Below are positions 1 to 10,807 of a stretch of DNA of 64,000 bases, one piece after another. The DNA lies in the NCBI GenBank assembly GCA_036429605.1, contig CM071589.1, forward strand, positions 4,030,001 through 4,094,000, written 5' to 3'. This stretch comes from Cladobotryum mycophilum (Eukaryota > Ascomycota > Sordariomycetes > Hypocreales > Hypocreaceae). The notes beneath the pieces are model-generated. The model searched no databases. It saw nothing but the letters and a program-made list of their open reading frames with translations, and was not told the DNA's origin. The first letter of the stretch is position 1. Each line of letters begins with the position of its first letter. Both the position numbers and the translations under genes were made by a program.

Positions 1-2053
1 TACAGCCATTGATAGATGGAAGAGTTATACCAAGAGAGCAAAAAACGTGTCAATGTGGATTCATGTTCTGGTAGATACTGTATGAGAATATGTGAATGAC
101 ATGTAATATGAAGTCACTGAACCCGTTTAAGGCATTAGTAGCTTAATCTGTTTGACGCAGAGTAAGCTCATGGGATGATGAACAAAGGGCTGGGGTTGTG
201 CGAGAAGGGCCACACCTGCCCCCCTTTTCGGATCCATTTATACCTCACCATTATATATATGTTTGCTCGCGATACAATTACGGCCGATGACATGCAGTTC
301 GCCGTCTTGCTAGTTAAAATCTGAACAGCGTTGTATTGAATTAGGCGAAGCCAACCTTGCAACTCTGTTTCAGTGCCACGCTTCCGTCGTCATCACCAGA
401 TATTGGCAATAAAGACAAACCCTCCTTTCCTTGGCAGGTCAAAGGCGCTACGGGTGAACGGGATACCTTTCGCCTACGTCGTTGTTGTGGGTGGATCCTG
501 GACGATGCATTCCCGTTGCATCCCCGCTGATAGGGGGAGGCAGAGTCGTGATCCTTGCCGGAGACCCATGGGAAAGGTGACTGGTCGGATTCTTACGGAC
601 GCATAAGCAGAAGCAGGACTTTTACTCATGGGGTTGCATTGTATGGGGGCGCGTTGACTCGACCTTGTTTGAGCTTTCCTGGCCAGCTATCCCCCTCCCT
701 GTAACTCACACAACCGCGGTTGATGATCACATCCATTTTTATGACGAGAGCACTGCTAAGCAGGTTTTCCTTGGGATCCACTTCAGATTACTTGAAGGAT
801 GATTATATTTAGGTTAATAGGGATAATTATTACCCTTACATTGTAAGGACATTTGTTTCTCATCAGTAGCCATCTACGATGCCATCTCCCCCCACATGTT
901 CTTGTATCAATCCTGATCTACTCTCTTGAAGAAATGATATAGACAGAACTATCCCCCTTGGCCTCCCAATTTTCCCCATTACCAGTCGGGCCGTCACGCG
1001 GTTTCTTATTTATTCACCTTTGTAATCTTCAGATCTTAAAGATCTATCAGGTATCATATCATGCCCTCTTTCAACCGATCTGATGCCCATCGCTATTGAC
1101 GGTGCTGTATTGTCGAGTAACACAGGCTTCTCGTTCATGAAATTACGACATCTAATCTACGCCAAATAATAGGCCAAAACCCCAGGAAGATATCCACCCT
1201 TCTTGGTAGGGCATCAAATAATGCATCCTAGGCAGTCCAACACTGCTCTCTACCACAAGCTATGATCTGATTGACGTACGTTCAACCAACCAAACAAGTA
1301 CACCGAAATGACAATCTATTCTCACCGCTGTTATCATAAACAAAAGTCGAGGTACAGTCGGAGGTTTCCTCATTCAGTCGTTCCGCATCGTTCGCTGGCA
1401 TGAATGTATTCGTTGAGTCCAACATGGACCCCAATAGTGCGTCTACCTAGCGCAATCTCTGCTGCAAGCGGCGCTCAGCCGTTCATTATTGCCTTGCTTT
1501 CATTGGTGAATTGTAGATGAGAAAACACTGGAAAGGCGTGGGATCCCTAAGCCCAGTTACTTTGCCTCTTAACCGTTGGTGTGACCATCCATCCCACCCA
1601 CCTTTGAGTCATAACCGAAGCGAAAAGCCGAAGCTTTTATGCTGCTAAAGAACTATTATTTCATTCATTTCAGCCTAGATGTTCGTTCTCTTCCATGACA
1701 AACTCGTCGCTTCAGCTTCGACATGCGGGGTCACGAAGTCAGCTCTGGTGTCAGTGAATTGCCTGTCTCGGGCTCTCAGCCAGCAGGTCGTTGATCTTTC
1801 AAGTGCACGTAGTACTGGGTGTGATGCTATGCATTTGGTAATTCCGCACTTCGGATATACACCGATTGGGCCATTGTGGTTTGTGGATATAGGGGGCAAA
1901 GTCTGAGAAGACGAAGAAAACCATTCTTCTCCCCATAGTCCTCCTTTCAAACCGTCACTCTCATGTATCCTGAAGCAGTTGTACATCTGCCTACGACAAT
2001 TGGATAATCTTGTATATGGATCATTCAATTGCAACTTTATTGCTTCTTTAAAA
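1..2053. other. Left flank without a recognisable gene
   Basis: No coding region that I recognise lies here. The open frames at 168-362, 373-606 and 1675-2106 are short, have unremarkable composition and overlap on opposite strands. The last part, from about 1,600, is presumably the promoter and 5' leader of the MFS gene that starts at 2054. The window starts inside intergenic DNA, so a gene ending further left cannot be excluded. Confidence 0.6.
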
Positions 2054-3749
2054 ATGACAACCACCATCACCGATGTCCAACATGAGATTGGCCGCATCCA
2101 CACCATCGATGCAGTCGAGTTGGGCTCCCTAGGATCCGTAACAATATCCGGAACGAGATCCGGGTCCGGGTCCGTCAGTTACAAGCCGGAGGTCGCAGCC
2201 AGAGCGCCGTATTCGGAGCCGGCATCCCGGATCTTAGATGATGGAGACCTGCCGCTGAATGCTCGCACCGAGCTGGAGCGATGGAACCGCCCGAGGGCAA
2301 ACACTGGCAGACTTGCCTTTGCTTTTCTGTCATTTGTCATCGCCGGCATGAACGATGCGGCAGTTGGTGTAAGGCCCAAGAAAGACTCCTCCACCAAAAG
2401 TATTCCAACTAACACGACATTTATCCGTAGGCATTGATTCCATCCGTAAGCTCCAAGCTCCCACACTTCAATACCATTCGTCCAAGCCTCATCATCTACT
2501 AACTCTTGTAATAGCTCGGAACATACTATGACCTCAGCTATACGACTGTGTCCCTCATCTTCCTAACGCCATTCGTCGGCTACTCAGTTGCCGCGCTTAC
2601 AAATGCCAAGATCCACGTGAAATTTGGCCAGCGCGGCGTCGCCATCATGGCCCCAGCCTGTCACATCATCACCTACTCCGTTCTTTGCTCGCATCCTCCC
2701 TACCCAGCTCTCGTCGTATGCAACGCCGTCAGTGGGTTTGGCAATGGCTTGACGGATGCCTGTTTCTCCGCCTGGGTCGGTTCCTTGGACAAGGGAAGCA
2801 CTCTTCAGGGAATTCTTCACTCTTTTTGCTCAGTCGGTTCATTGTTTTCTCCTCTTATTGCAACATCCATGGTTGTCAAGGCTGATTTGCCATGGTATAC
2901 TTTCTACTTCGTTATGGTGAGCGCCCCCCTCCCAGCCCGGATTATATATACCAGACTATTAGCTGAGTCTGGCATTGTTACAGCTTGGCGTGTCCGGCCT
3001 TGAGTTGGTTGGCTTGACCGTCGTCTTCTGGGACAAGACGGGCGCTATTTACCAAAAAGAAACGGCCCATCAGAACGCAGGATCCTCTGGTGCTGGCACT
3101 CGTGAAGCTCTTAAATCCCGCGTCACCTGGCTGTGCTCTCTCTTCTTCTTTTGCTACATAGGCATCGAGGGTAAGTGCTCAAAACTATACCTATCAAGGA
3201 CCTCCAACCGCTTTCAGTAGTGTTGTATGTTGATGGAACTTCGCATCTAGTCAGTCTTGGTGGCTGGATTGTCACATTCATGCAAAACGTCCGCCATGCC
3301 TCTCGCTACAACTCTGGAATCTCTGCTACCGGCTTTTGGGCCGGCATGGCACTGGGTCGTGCTTCTCTAGGAGCTGTGAATGAGAGATTCGGTGAGAGGC
3401 TATGCCTTAGCATATACCTAGCTATATGTCTCTGTCTTCAGCTACTGTTCTGGCTAGTGCCGCAATTCGTCGTTTCTGCTGTCGCGGTAGCATTCCTGGG
3501 TTTCTTCCTTGGGCCCGTGTTTCCCGGGGCCGTCATGTTGACGGCCAAGCTGCTACCGAAACGCATTCACGTAAGTGCCATCGGATTTGCCATGGCAGTT
3601 GGAGGTACTGGGGGACGGTGTTCCCCTTTATTATCGGCGCCATTGCAAACCATAAAGGTGTAGAGGTCTTGCAGCCAATTATTGTTGCCCTCATTGCTGT
3701 TGTTGCTCTCATTTGGCTTAATTTCCCTCGAATCAAGAAGCGCGATTAA
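2054..3749 (+). CDS. MFS transporter, fucose-permease/BSC6-like, with a probable homopolymer frameshift
   Basis: Twelve-helix major facilitator of the plasma membrane or vacuole; substrate unknown. I assemble five exons: 2054-2368, 2431-2445 (a 15-nt micro-exon encoding ALIPS), 2515-2916, 2984-3170 and 3251-3749. Start ATG 2054 gives a roughly 90-residue cytosolic N-terminus before the first helix (FLSFVIAGMNDAAVG). Recognisable family segments are LIFLTPFVGYSVAAL, GIEVSLGGWIVTFM (formed across the fourth intron) and the last helix before KKRD. The frame breaks at the five-G run 3610-3614: upstream reads GFAMAVGGTGG, downstream reads TVFPFIIGAIANHKG in another frame. One more G would join them and give 472 residues, the usual family size. 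As written the protein would lose its last helices. I favour a sequence error over a pseudogene, because the downstream frame is fully conserved. The nearest neighbour is a lactonohydrolase-like gene on the same strand. Confidence 0.85.
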
Positions 3750-4149
3750 GAGAGGTGTTTGCCAATGATGTGTAGGTCAATAATGAATACTAGAATAAGA
3801 TGTGTCTTAATGATTAGTCTACGAAAAGGGATGGGTCCTGGATAAGACGCGGAGGTCTATATTGTTCTTGTTCTTCGGGGATGAAACTACAGTCGATGGA
3901 ATGGACATGACAAAAGTATGCACTCATCGCCCCTAGCAATACTGCAGGTCTATGAACGTGGAGTTTTGTCACCTGGCTGTAGCCAATTACAAATGTAATC
4001 ATGTAAGAATCCATCTGCAGCTATTATCTAGGCATGGCTCTCAACATCCTGCACCGTCTCCCCTCACCTCCGCTATCTGCTACCTAACCCAGCATCAGCG
4101 CTCATTTACTCCAAAAACCCTTTCGAGCCCTTATTCCCAATTCTTCCTC
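3750..4149. other. Intergenic spacer between MFS gene and lactonohydrolase-like gene
   Basis: A 400-base stretch holding the 3' end of the MFS transcript and the promoter of the next gene. An open frame runs from 3952 into the next gene, but the upstream part has no protein character. No other feature seen. Confidence 0.6.
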
Positions 4150-5958
4150 ATGCCACCACAGAGCAATTCGGGATGGAGATATTCATCTCTCGTGACTGTT
4201 GGTGTGGCGATTTATGCGATTGGCGTCACCACCTCTGATGCTGTACAAAATGTTCTCAGTCATGTCTCAAACATTGTTGGCAGCATCGGCGAGCCCACCA
4301 TGTTAGTTCAGACTGAGCTACCATTGCAGGCACAAATCATAGATCCTTCAATATTCGCGGTTCTTCCAGAAGTACCTCCGCCAGATGTCGCCAATGGCAC
4401 TACAGTTGGTCATTCCGATGCATATATTTACCCAAGCGAGCTAGCCATTGTTGCTAACAATGAGGTCGCCGTGGATATAGATCTTTATTCCGCCCGGCTC
4501 CAGCATAGAGAGCCTCTTCGAAAGGCCATTTCATATCTATCATCCTGATTTCCTGGATATTATAGGATCAAATCCCACACTGACTCTCATCGCACAAGAT
4601 GATACGAACCCATTGTTTCATGAGGCAGTTGTCTGGTATGCTCAACCTCTCATCAAGGAGCCTTGATAAGAATCGCCGGCCATAGATCTTCTCTCTCTAA
4701 CCTCAGTGTCCAGGTATCCGCCAACCGATGAGGTCTTCTTCGTTCAGAATGCTGGCGCCCCAGACGCAGGAACAGGGTTGAATGTTTCAAGCATCATCCA
4801 AAAAATATCCATGAAAGAAGCCATGGCCGTTTCTCACGAGCGCAATGCGGTGGGGAAAGTCACTGTTGAAAAGGTGACGTCTAAGCCGACCGTGATTAAT
4901 CCTAATGGTGAATTTTCCCAGTTCCAGTTTAGAATTGTTGACGGATAGAAACTAATTGATTGCTCTCTAGGGGGAACAAACTACAAGGGAAATATTCTGT
5001 TCACTGGTGAAGGGATGGGTGCTCATATCGCCCCGGCCCTCTACGCCATGAATCCTGTTCCGCCTCATAACTCAACTAGTAGGGTTCCCCAACATGATGA
5101 AGCAACTTTTTTTTGGCATGCCTTACTGAGAAAGTCTAGTTCTCTTGAATAATTACTTTGGTCGCCAGTTCAACTCCCTCAACGACGTTGCTGTCAATCC
5201 CAGAAACCAACACATCTACTTTACAGATGTGACATATGGCTTTCATCAAGATTTCCGGCCCACCCCTGGGTTACCAAACCAGGTGTACCGCTTTGATCCC
5301 CACACAAAGGCCGTAACGGCTGTAGCAGACGATGTTTCAATGTGCAATGGTGAGTTTGGGAGGGAAACCATGGATTAACAAACAATATTTTCTGACTCTT
5401 GCCATCAGGAGTCACATTCTCTCCGGATGGCCGCTATGCCTATGTCACTGACACTGGGGCAAATAAGGCCTTCTACGGATACACCAATGCTGGTCCAGCA
5501 TCCATGTAAGAAGCCCCTGGGTAGATGATGCCATCATTATACTTCCTCATTCCTCTCATTTCCGTATTGGTTTGCTCCTGCTGTCAACCCAGTTCTAACG
5601 ATAATACTCATGACATTAGCTATCGATACGAGGTTTCTTCCAAAGGGACCTTTCAGCACCGACAGCTCTTCGCATACATAGGAGCAGGCGTTCCAGACGG
5701 TTCGTTCATGTCTCCAGATTTCTTGACGCACCGCTAATCAACCTGCTAGGTATTCATTGTGATGCAAAGGGCAACGTCTACTCCGGCTGCGGAGATGGTA
5801 TTCACGTTTGGAACCCTGCGGGAACTCTACTAGGCAAGATCTTCGTCGGCGATGTGGCTGCCAACTTTCAGTTTGCTGGAAATGGTCGAATGATTATATG
5901 CGCCGAGACGCATCTATACTTTGCAACTCTGGCCGCAAAAGGAGCCCCAATCTTGTAA
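4150..5958 (+). CDS. SMP-30/gluconolactonase-type lactonohydrolase
   Basis: Beta-propeller enzyme of the SMP-30/lactonohydrolase superfamily, whose fungal members hydrolyse aldonate or aromatic lactones; a hydrophobic segment near the N-terminus (SSLVTVGVAIYAIGV) suggests secretion or membrane anchoring. Exons that join cleanly: ...-4635, 4714-4907, 4971-5078, 5140-5349, 5409-5505, 5620-5699 and 5750-5958. Family hallmarks are VWYPPTDEVFFVQNAG (built across an intron), NPNGGTNYKGNILFTGEG, NNYFGRQFNSLNDVAVNP, YFTDVTYG, FSPDGRYAYVTDTG and CGDGIHVWNPAG. These supply the Glu/Asn/Asp metal-binding positions of the propeller, as known for the family. The first part is unresolved: the frame from ATG 4150 stops at 4548, while PFHIYHPDFLDIIG continues one base over. 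Either a weak intron near 4465-4510 or a single-base error around 4521-4523 is needed. The gene is otherwise intact, about 455-460 residues. Confidence 0.82.
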
Positions 5959-6152
5959 TCCGAAGCAATTTACTCCAATCACAGACGTCTATTTTTGACG
6001 ATCCCAGCATCATGCAGGCGGATTTAACTCAATAAATAAACTTTTGTTAACTATCATAGCTCGTTAAAATATATCTTACACAGTTAATAATACATCCTTT
6101 GTTGCACCGTATCAATACAGCAACTCAATATGGCCCTCGACATCCCGCGATT

Positions 6153-8012
6153 TTAGACCTCCTCCTTATGTAAAGCAGCGCTAGGTGCTTCTTCCTTTGC
6201 ATGAGACTGTTCAGCAGTATGACTCAATGCTGTGTCGCTATCATGTTCCGCCACGGCATCAAGGTCCATACCAGCCTGTTTGCGGATCTTCTCCAATTCC
6301 TCAGGCGGAGGCGGCACCCACTCGGTGCTCTTCCATGGCGTGACGCGTTCAAGATACATTGTGTCAATCTCCTCGAGCGTACGGCCTTGGCCTTCAATGA
6401 CAAAGAAATAGATGATGAGGGCGGCGCAAAAGTTACAAGCAGCAAAGACGTAGCCATATCTATCACACCATTGTAAGTTATCTTTATAGCAGCACGTGGT
6501 AAGAAGTGATGCACATACCTGAAATCAATAGCCTTGGTAATGAACGGCGTGAAAAACCCAATGTTGAAATTCCAAATCCAGTTGCTGGCCGTCGACAATG
6601 CCATGCCCTTGGCACGATATCTTGAAGGGAAGATTTCGGCCTGGATAGTCCAGATCATAGGACCCCAAGTAGTGGCAAAGCCAAGGATGAAAAGCGCCGC
6701 AAAGACGATGAGTACGATGCCTGGTGTCGGCGTAGACGCCGGATCATCGAGATTGAGCATAAAGTGGCCGACCGAGGCGAAGATCATGAAGCAGATAAAC
6801 ATCCAAATAGCACCAGCGATAAGCGACTTGCGGCGGCCAAAATGCTCGACCATGTACAGACCGATGAACGTGACGCTGAAGTTGATGGTGTTGAGAATGA
6901 TTTGCGTAATAAAGGAGTCAATCTGGACAGAACGGAAGATGGTGGTGCCGTAGTAGAAGAAGTAGTTTGCGCCGGTGAGCTGCTGGAACATTTGAAGGGT
7001 CATGCCCAGGGCGATACGATAAGCCATTCGAGGGGCCTTGAACATGCCAACGAACTCCTGGATGGGACCGGCCTTGATCTTGCTCTCGCCGCGCAACTTG
7101 CGCTCAATCTCAGCAATCTGCGTATGGACGGCCCAGTGATTCTCTGTCGCACCGTATACTCTGCAGATGGTCTGTTTCGCTCTCTCACTATGGCCATTAC
7201 GGAAATCGAATCGAGGCGTTTCTGGAAAGAAGAGGATACCGACACCAAGAACAATGGTCCAAAGCCAACCAAGTCCAATAACAATACGCCAGCTAGCCGA
7301 GCTGTTAGGGTGGTGCTGCACGGTGCCGTAGTTGAAGCAAGCGGCCAGGAAGATGCCCATTGTGATGAACAGCTGGTAGGCGCAGACCAAGGCTCCTCGA
7401 ATCCACGCCGGGGCTGTCTCGGCCTGGTACATGGGGACGAGCAAACTCAGCGCTCCGACGCCGAGACCGGAAACGAATCTGCCAATCATGATCTGGTACC
7501 AGGCGGTGTTGGCGGCGATCTGGATGACGAAACCGACGGACACGACGAGGGACCATATCGAGATGGAGGGACGACGTCCGATGCGGTCGGCGATTGGGGC
7601 ACCGGCGAGAGCGCCGATCAGGGTACCAATGGATAGAAGAGCGACGATGAGACCGGAACGGACTGTGCTAAAGTACTTGTCGCCATTGGAGTGTGTCATT
7701 CCAAAGCGGTCGAGGAAGTCGGGCATCTCCAGAAATCCAGAAATCTGACCAGTGTCATAACCGAAACTAAGTGAGAGAGCAATGAGATGTTTAGCCAATC
7801 TCCTTTTTGTTTGTTTTCTTTTTTATGAGCTGTTTTCATCACTTACATCAAACCTCCCATGGAAACAAGACCTCCCATCGCCAAAGAGCGCATCGTCAGT
7901 CGCGGCAGGGGGAATAGTCCAGCCCCGCGACCGAGGGCCGTCCATGGTTTTCATCGTGTTTCTCAGACGCCGGGTCATGCTCGTCGAAGTGAATGGTCAT
8001 GAAGCCCTTCAT
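6153..8012 (-). CDS. MFS sugar transporter (hexose/high-affinity glucose type), with a probable homopolymer frameshift
   Basis: Proton-coupled sugar porter of the plasma membrane. Exons on the minus strand: 8012-7847, 7766-6519 and 6459-6153, with introns of 80 and 59 nt. The track of motifs is classic: GYDTGQISGFLEM after helix 1, IADRIGRRPS, RFVSGLGVGALSLLVPMYQ, PETPRFD, QQLTGANYFFYYGTTIF, EHFGRRKS and EGQGRTLEEID. The C-terminus after TEWVPPPPEEL is a charged cytosolic tail ending at 6153. The N-terminal exon breaks at the five-base run 7908-7912: upstream frame reads SVAGLDYSP, the frame entering helix 1 reads LPRLTMRSLAMGG. One extra base joins them and gives 573 residues. Without it translation ends after about 40 residues, or would have to start at a later ATG inside exon 1. 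I read this as a sequence error. The gene faces 1.9 kb of non-coding DNA upstream. Confidence 0.87.
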
Positions 8013-9883
8013 GATGGGCAGTTTTGCTGTTTTGTGTCGAGCCACTAACGAGCAATTGAGTTTATTTAGAGATGTTGTATTAATGGGAAGATTCAAAGTG
8101 GATACTGCAATCTTCAACAAAGACTTTAATGATCGACAGTCGATGTGGTGCGGTGCGGGAAGGGGATATATGTATTCCTCACATCGTGTCGGCATGTAAC
8201 CTCAAGACTCCCCCCCAACCTCAGGGTAAGCACAGGTCAATGCTGTTGGTGATCGCGAGTGCCTCTGTCGTCATAGTGCAAGTTCCTTCCAATTCTCCAA
8301 CTGTCCGATTACAAACTCAATGGGGTAAATTACCTAACTAACGCATGGAAAGTATCAAGATGGGTGCAAATTAGTGCCTTTGTTGGTGGTGCGAACTCCT
8401 GAAGCCTGCTGTCTCAATGCTCCAGTTGCGCCTCCATCTGAATCGGTCCTTCTATTCAAGTATCTGCGAGTGTGGAGAGCAGGAAAAAACACATGACGTT
8501 TGTCGTCTAATCCCAATGGTGGCATTTCTCCACTTGGACAATGGGGGTTGGGATGAGGATGGGGATGGGGTTTCCTTTCTTTAGGTAAACTCCGATCCGG
8601 TCAGCACTTTGTCCACTGTTTCGGACATGTAGGAAAGTGCCCCTCCCTCTGACTATGTATGTATTATAATTATATGCAATTCATTCAGGGTTGTCGTATA
8701 TACTCGCTCACTCATGCAGCATCGCCTCTTCTTATCGATCCAGATGAGATCTAGATAGATGCTTTGCACTCTGTATCGGATTGTGGTAATAGCCAGCCAT
8801 CAGATTCAACAACTTTTGCCGCCCCGGTCAGTCATGTTGACGTCGTGCAGTGCATTGGGCATTGACTGGATGACATCCACGATCCCGAGGCGTCCGGGAA
8901 GTGGGTCCATTGCCATGCGGCCGTTGGATCCGGACATGACCCACCTTCGGCAGCTCCTTGACCTATGACGTCTTACACACACACAAAGACTTGCAGCATA
9001 ATAAAAATTGCCCACAGTCAGCTGCTCTGATTTCGGTCCTTTCAAAAAAAAAAAAACATGACAAGAGAGACATGAGTAGATGAGAAAGGCTTTGAAATCA
9101 ATACCCGAGCACTGTTTTCTAGAGTGTTTCCTATTCTATGTATGCACAAGAAGCTTCATGGAAGCTCGCCAACTTGTCTTCCCGTTTCTACATGCCGTGC
9201 GCATCGTAATGAGTAAGAGGCTATCCTGTGACGATGATAGTTTTTGATACCATTCTCTCTTTAGAAACCGAGCGTGTCGATCCATTTGCGCGGCTATTGG
9301 TTCTGCAGGTTTTCAACCCCACAGCAAAACAAGTCTTGATGAGCATCACAACCTACCTACATGTGTTCCACAGCCCCAAGTTTGCGGTGGTACCCGACTA
9401 TATGCCATGTGGTTATCTACGCCATGCCATGATGATGGATGTGTCTGTACCAACTCTAATTCAATCTGACAAGTAATATGAGCATCTTCATCCAACTTAT
9501 TGCGTGCCTTGATCACAAATTGGAGTAAACTCTGTATTTGAATCACTGACTCAGTTCATCCAGCATCAATGACGCTCATATATAGGGTAGGCAATGACAA
9601 CAAATCGTGTTCGACGACAGAACTATAGCTGAAGAAACATGAGAGTGCAAGAAGGAGAAGAAAAAATGTATCTGTAAATTAAATAAAGCGCAAACAGTCA
9701 GAAACGCTATGGTATGTTAATCTAGTGGTGATTTTATAGGAATAGCCTAATGCGGGGGGACCAACCAACAACCAACTACGCCATGTTTGCTTTGCTCCAA
9801 ACACAACCACCACACCCAATCGCGTTCATCCTCGGACCCGACGTATCTCATTCCATTTCTTCATTCGTCAGAGAGTTCCAATC
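8013..9883. other. Upstream region of the sugar transporter; no gene seen
   Basis: About 1.9 kb between the divergent sugar porter and the kinase-like pseudogene. It contains a G-rich stretch around 8545-8575 with repeated GATGGGG and an A-run at 9048-9057. Open frames here are short and unconvincing. It probably holds the sugar transporter promoter; I could not define specific operator sites. Confidence 0.6.
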
Positions 9884-10534
9884 ATGGCGCCAGTAGTGGC
9901 GCGATGGGGCGACTTGGATATGCTCTGTGAGTCTTTTTCCAAAGGCAGGCAAGACTTCCTCTACACGACCTTTGCTCTATGGGACGAGCACGATGTCACC
10001 TACTTTGGTTAGCTAAATGTACCGAAACACAAGATTACTTTGGATCAATGCACATCCGCTCTGCATCCAATCCCCGATGAGCATCTGTTTCCCCTGGTGC
10101 CTCCGGATGAGACCTGGACAAAGGCTCCAGAAGAGCTCAGCGGCGACGTATACATTAAACGTCCGCGTTTGAAGATGTATGATGTGTACAGAGACGAGGA
10201 CATTCTTGAGATCATACCAGCTTTGATTCTCGAAGAGGCCCATACCCTTCAAGCCATATCCCAACACCCACACCCCGGCATCATCAAGTATCATAGCTGC
10301 CGTCTGCAAAGGGGGCGCATCACTAGGCTTGTGCTTGACAAGTATGAATACGACTTTGAATCACTTCCGTCTCAGTTAGAGTTGGTCCGGCTCTGTACAC
10401 AGCATCTTTGTTTAATACAGATGAAATTTCTAGTCTCATGTATGACATGTAAAAATACGAGTTTCCGCATGTCTCAGTATCCACCCATCTTTACCGTCAA
10501 TTCTGTAGCCCGAGAGAGTGAAACAAACCTGTGA
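9884..10534 (+). pseudogene. Truncated protein-kinase-like pseudogene with in-frame stop
   Basis: Reading from ATG 9884 (RWGDLDMLCESFSKGR, then DEHDVTYFG) the frame meets a TAG at 10010-10012 and then continues in the same frame as LNVPKHKITLDQC, LHPIPDEHLFP, DVYIKRPRLKMYDVYR and HPHPGIIKYHSC. This matches, from memory, the N-terminal half of a family of fungal kinase-like proteins often found in expanded accessory sets. After LVLDKYEYDFESL the resemblance stops. The catalytic loop (HRD-type) and DFG-type segments are absent and the frame wanders to a stop at 10532-10534. So the gene has both a nonsense change and loss of its 3' half. The stop would be explained by a single C-to-T change of CAG, but the original codon is unknown. 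Unlike the homopolymer breaks elsewhere in this window, this looks like true decay. Confidence 0.72.
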
Positions 10535-10563
10535 CCATCATGGGAGTTCAGTAAGCAATTACC

Positions 10564-10803
10564 TCAGGCGAGCGCGTAGAGATCCTTGAACTCATCATCT
10601 GCCACGCCTTGGTAGGAAACTAGCTTCTCAGTGTTATCCGAGTTCCGAACCCAGACATTCAAGCTGCGCACAAACGGTCTGGGCCAGTTACTCGGTACTT
10701 CTTTGTCCGTAGCAGTACCTGAGTTTTGGCCTGACGAACTCGTTTCCGAGCTAAGAGTGAGGCCAAGAGGAGTCTCCCATGGTGTTGGGGATTTCCCAAA
10801 TTG
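10564..10803 (-). CDS. Orphan terminal-exon-like fragment, unrecognised
   Basis: On the minus strand an open segment of 79 residues begins after an acceptor-like TTAG at 10804-10807 and ends at a TGA (10566-10564). It includes SPTPWETPLGLTL, PSNWPRPFVRSLNVWVRN and SYQGVADDEFKDLYALA. The composition is protein-like. A second open piece just upstream on the same strand, about 10849-10937 (GFDTGNFDHGCTKVAS), could be an earlier exon, but I could not find a donor that joins the two. I do not recognise the family. It may be the remains of a gene broken together with the neighbouring kinase pseudogene, or a real gene whose 5' exons I cannot place. Confidence 0.25.
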   Translation of the reverse strand, partial: QFGKSPTPWETPLGLTLSSETSSSGQNSGTATDKEVPSNWPRPFVRSLNVWVRNSDNTEKLVSYQGVADDEFKDLYALA

Positions 10804-10807
10804 CTAA

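Noticed and set aside
3571..3598. GTAAGT...CAG inside the last MFS exon, as an intron that might rescue the frame
   Set aside because: It would be 28 nt, too short, would remove the conserved VSAIGFAMAV, and does not restore the frame.
6764..7636. 290-codon plus-strand open frame
   Set aside because: It is the antisense shadow of the sugar porter and has no protein features.
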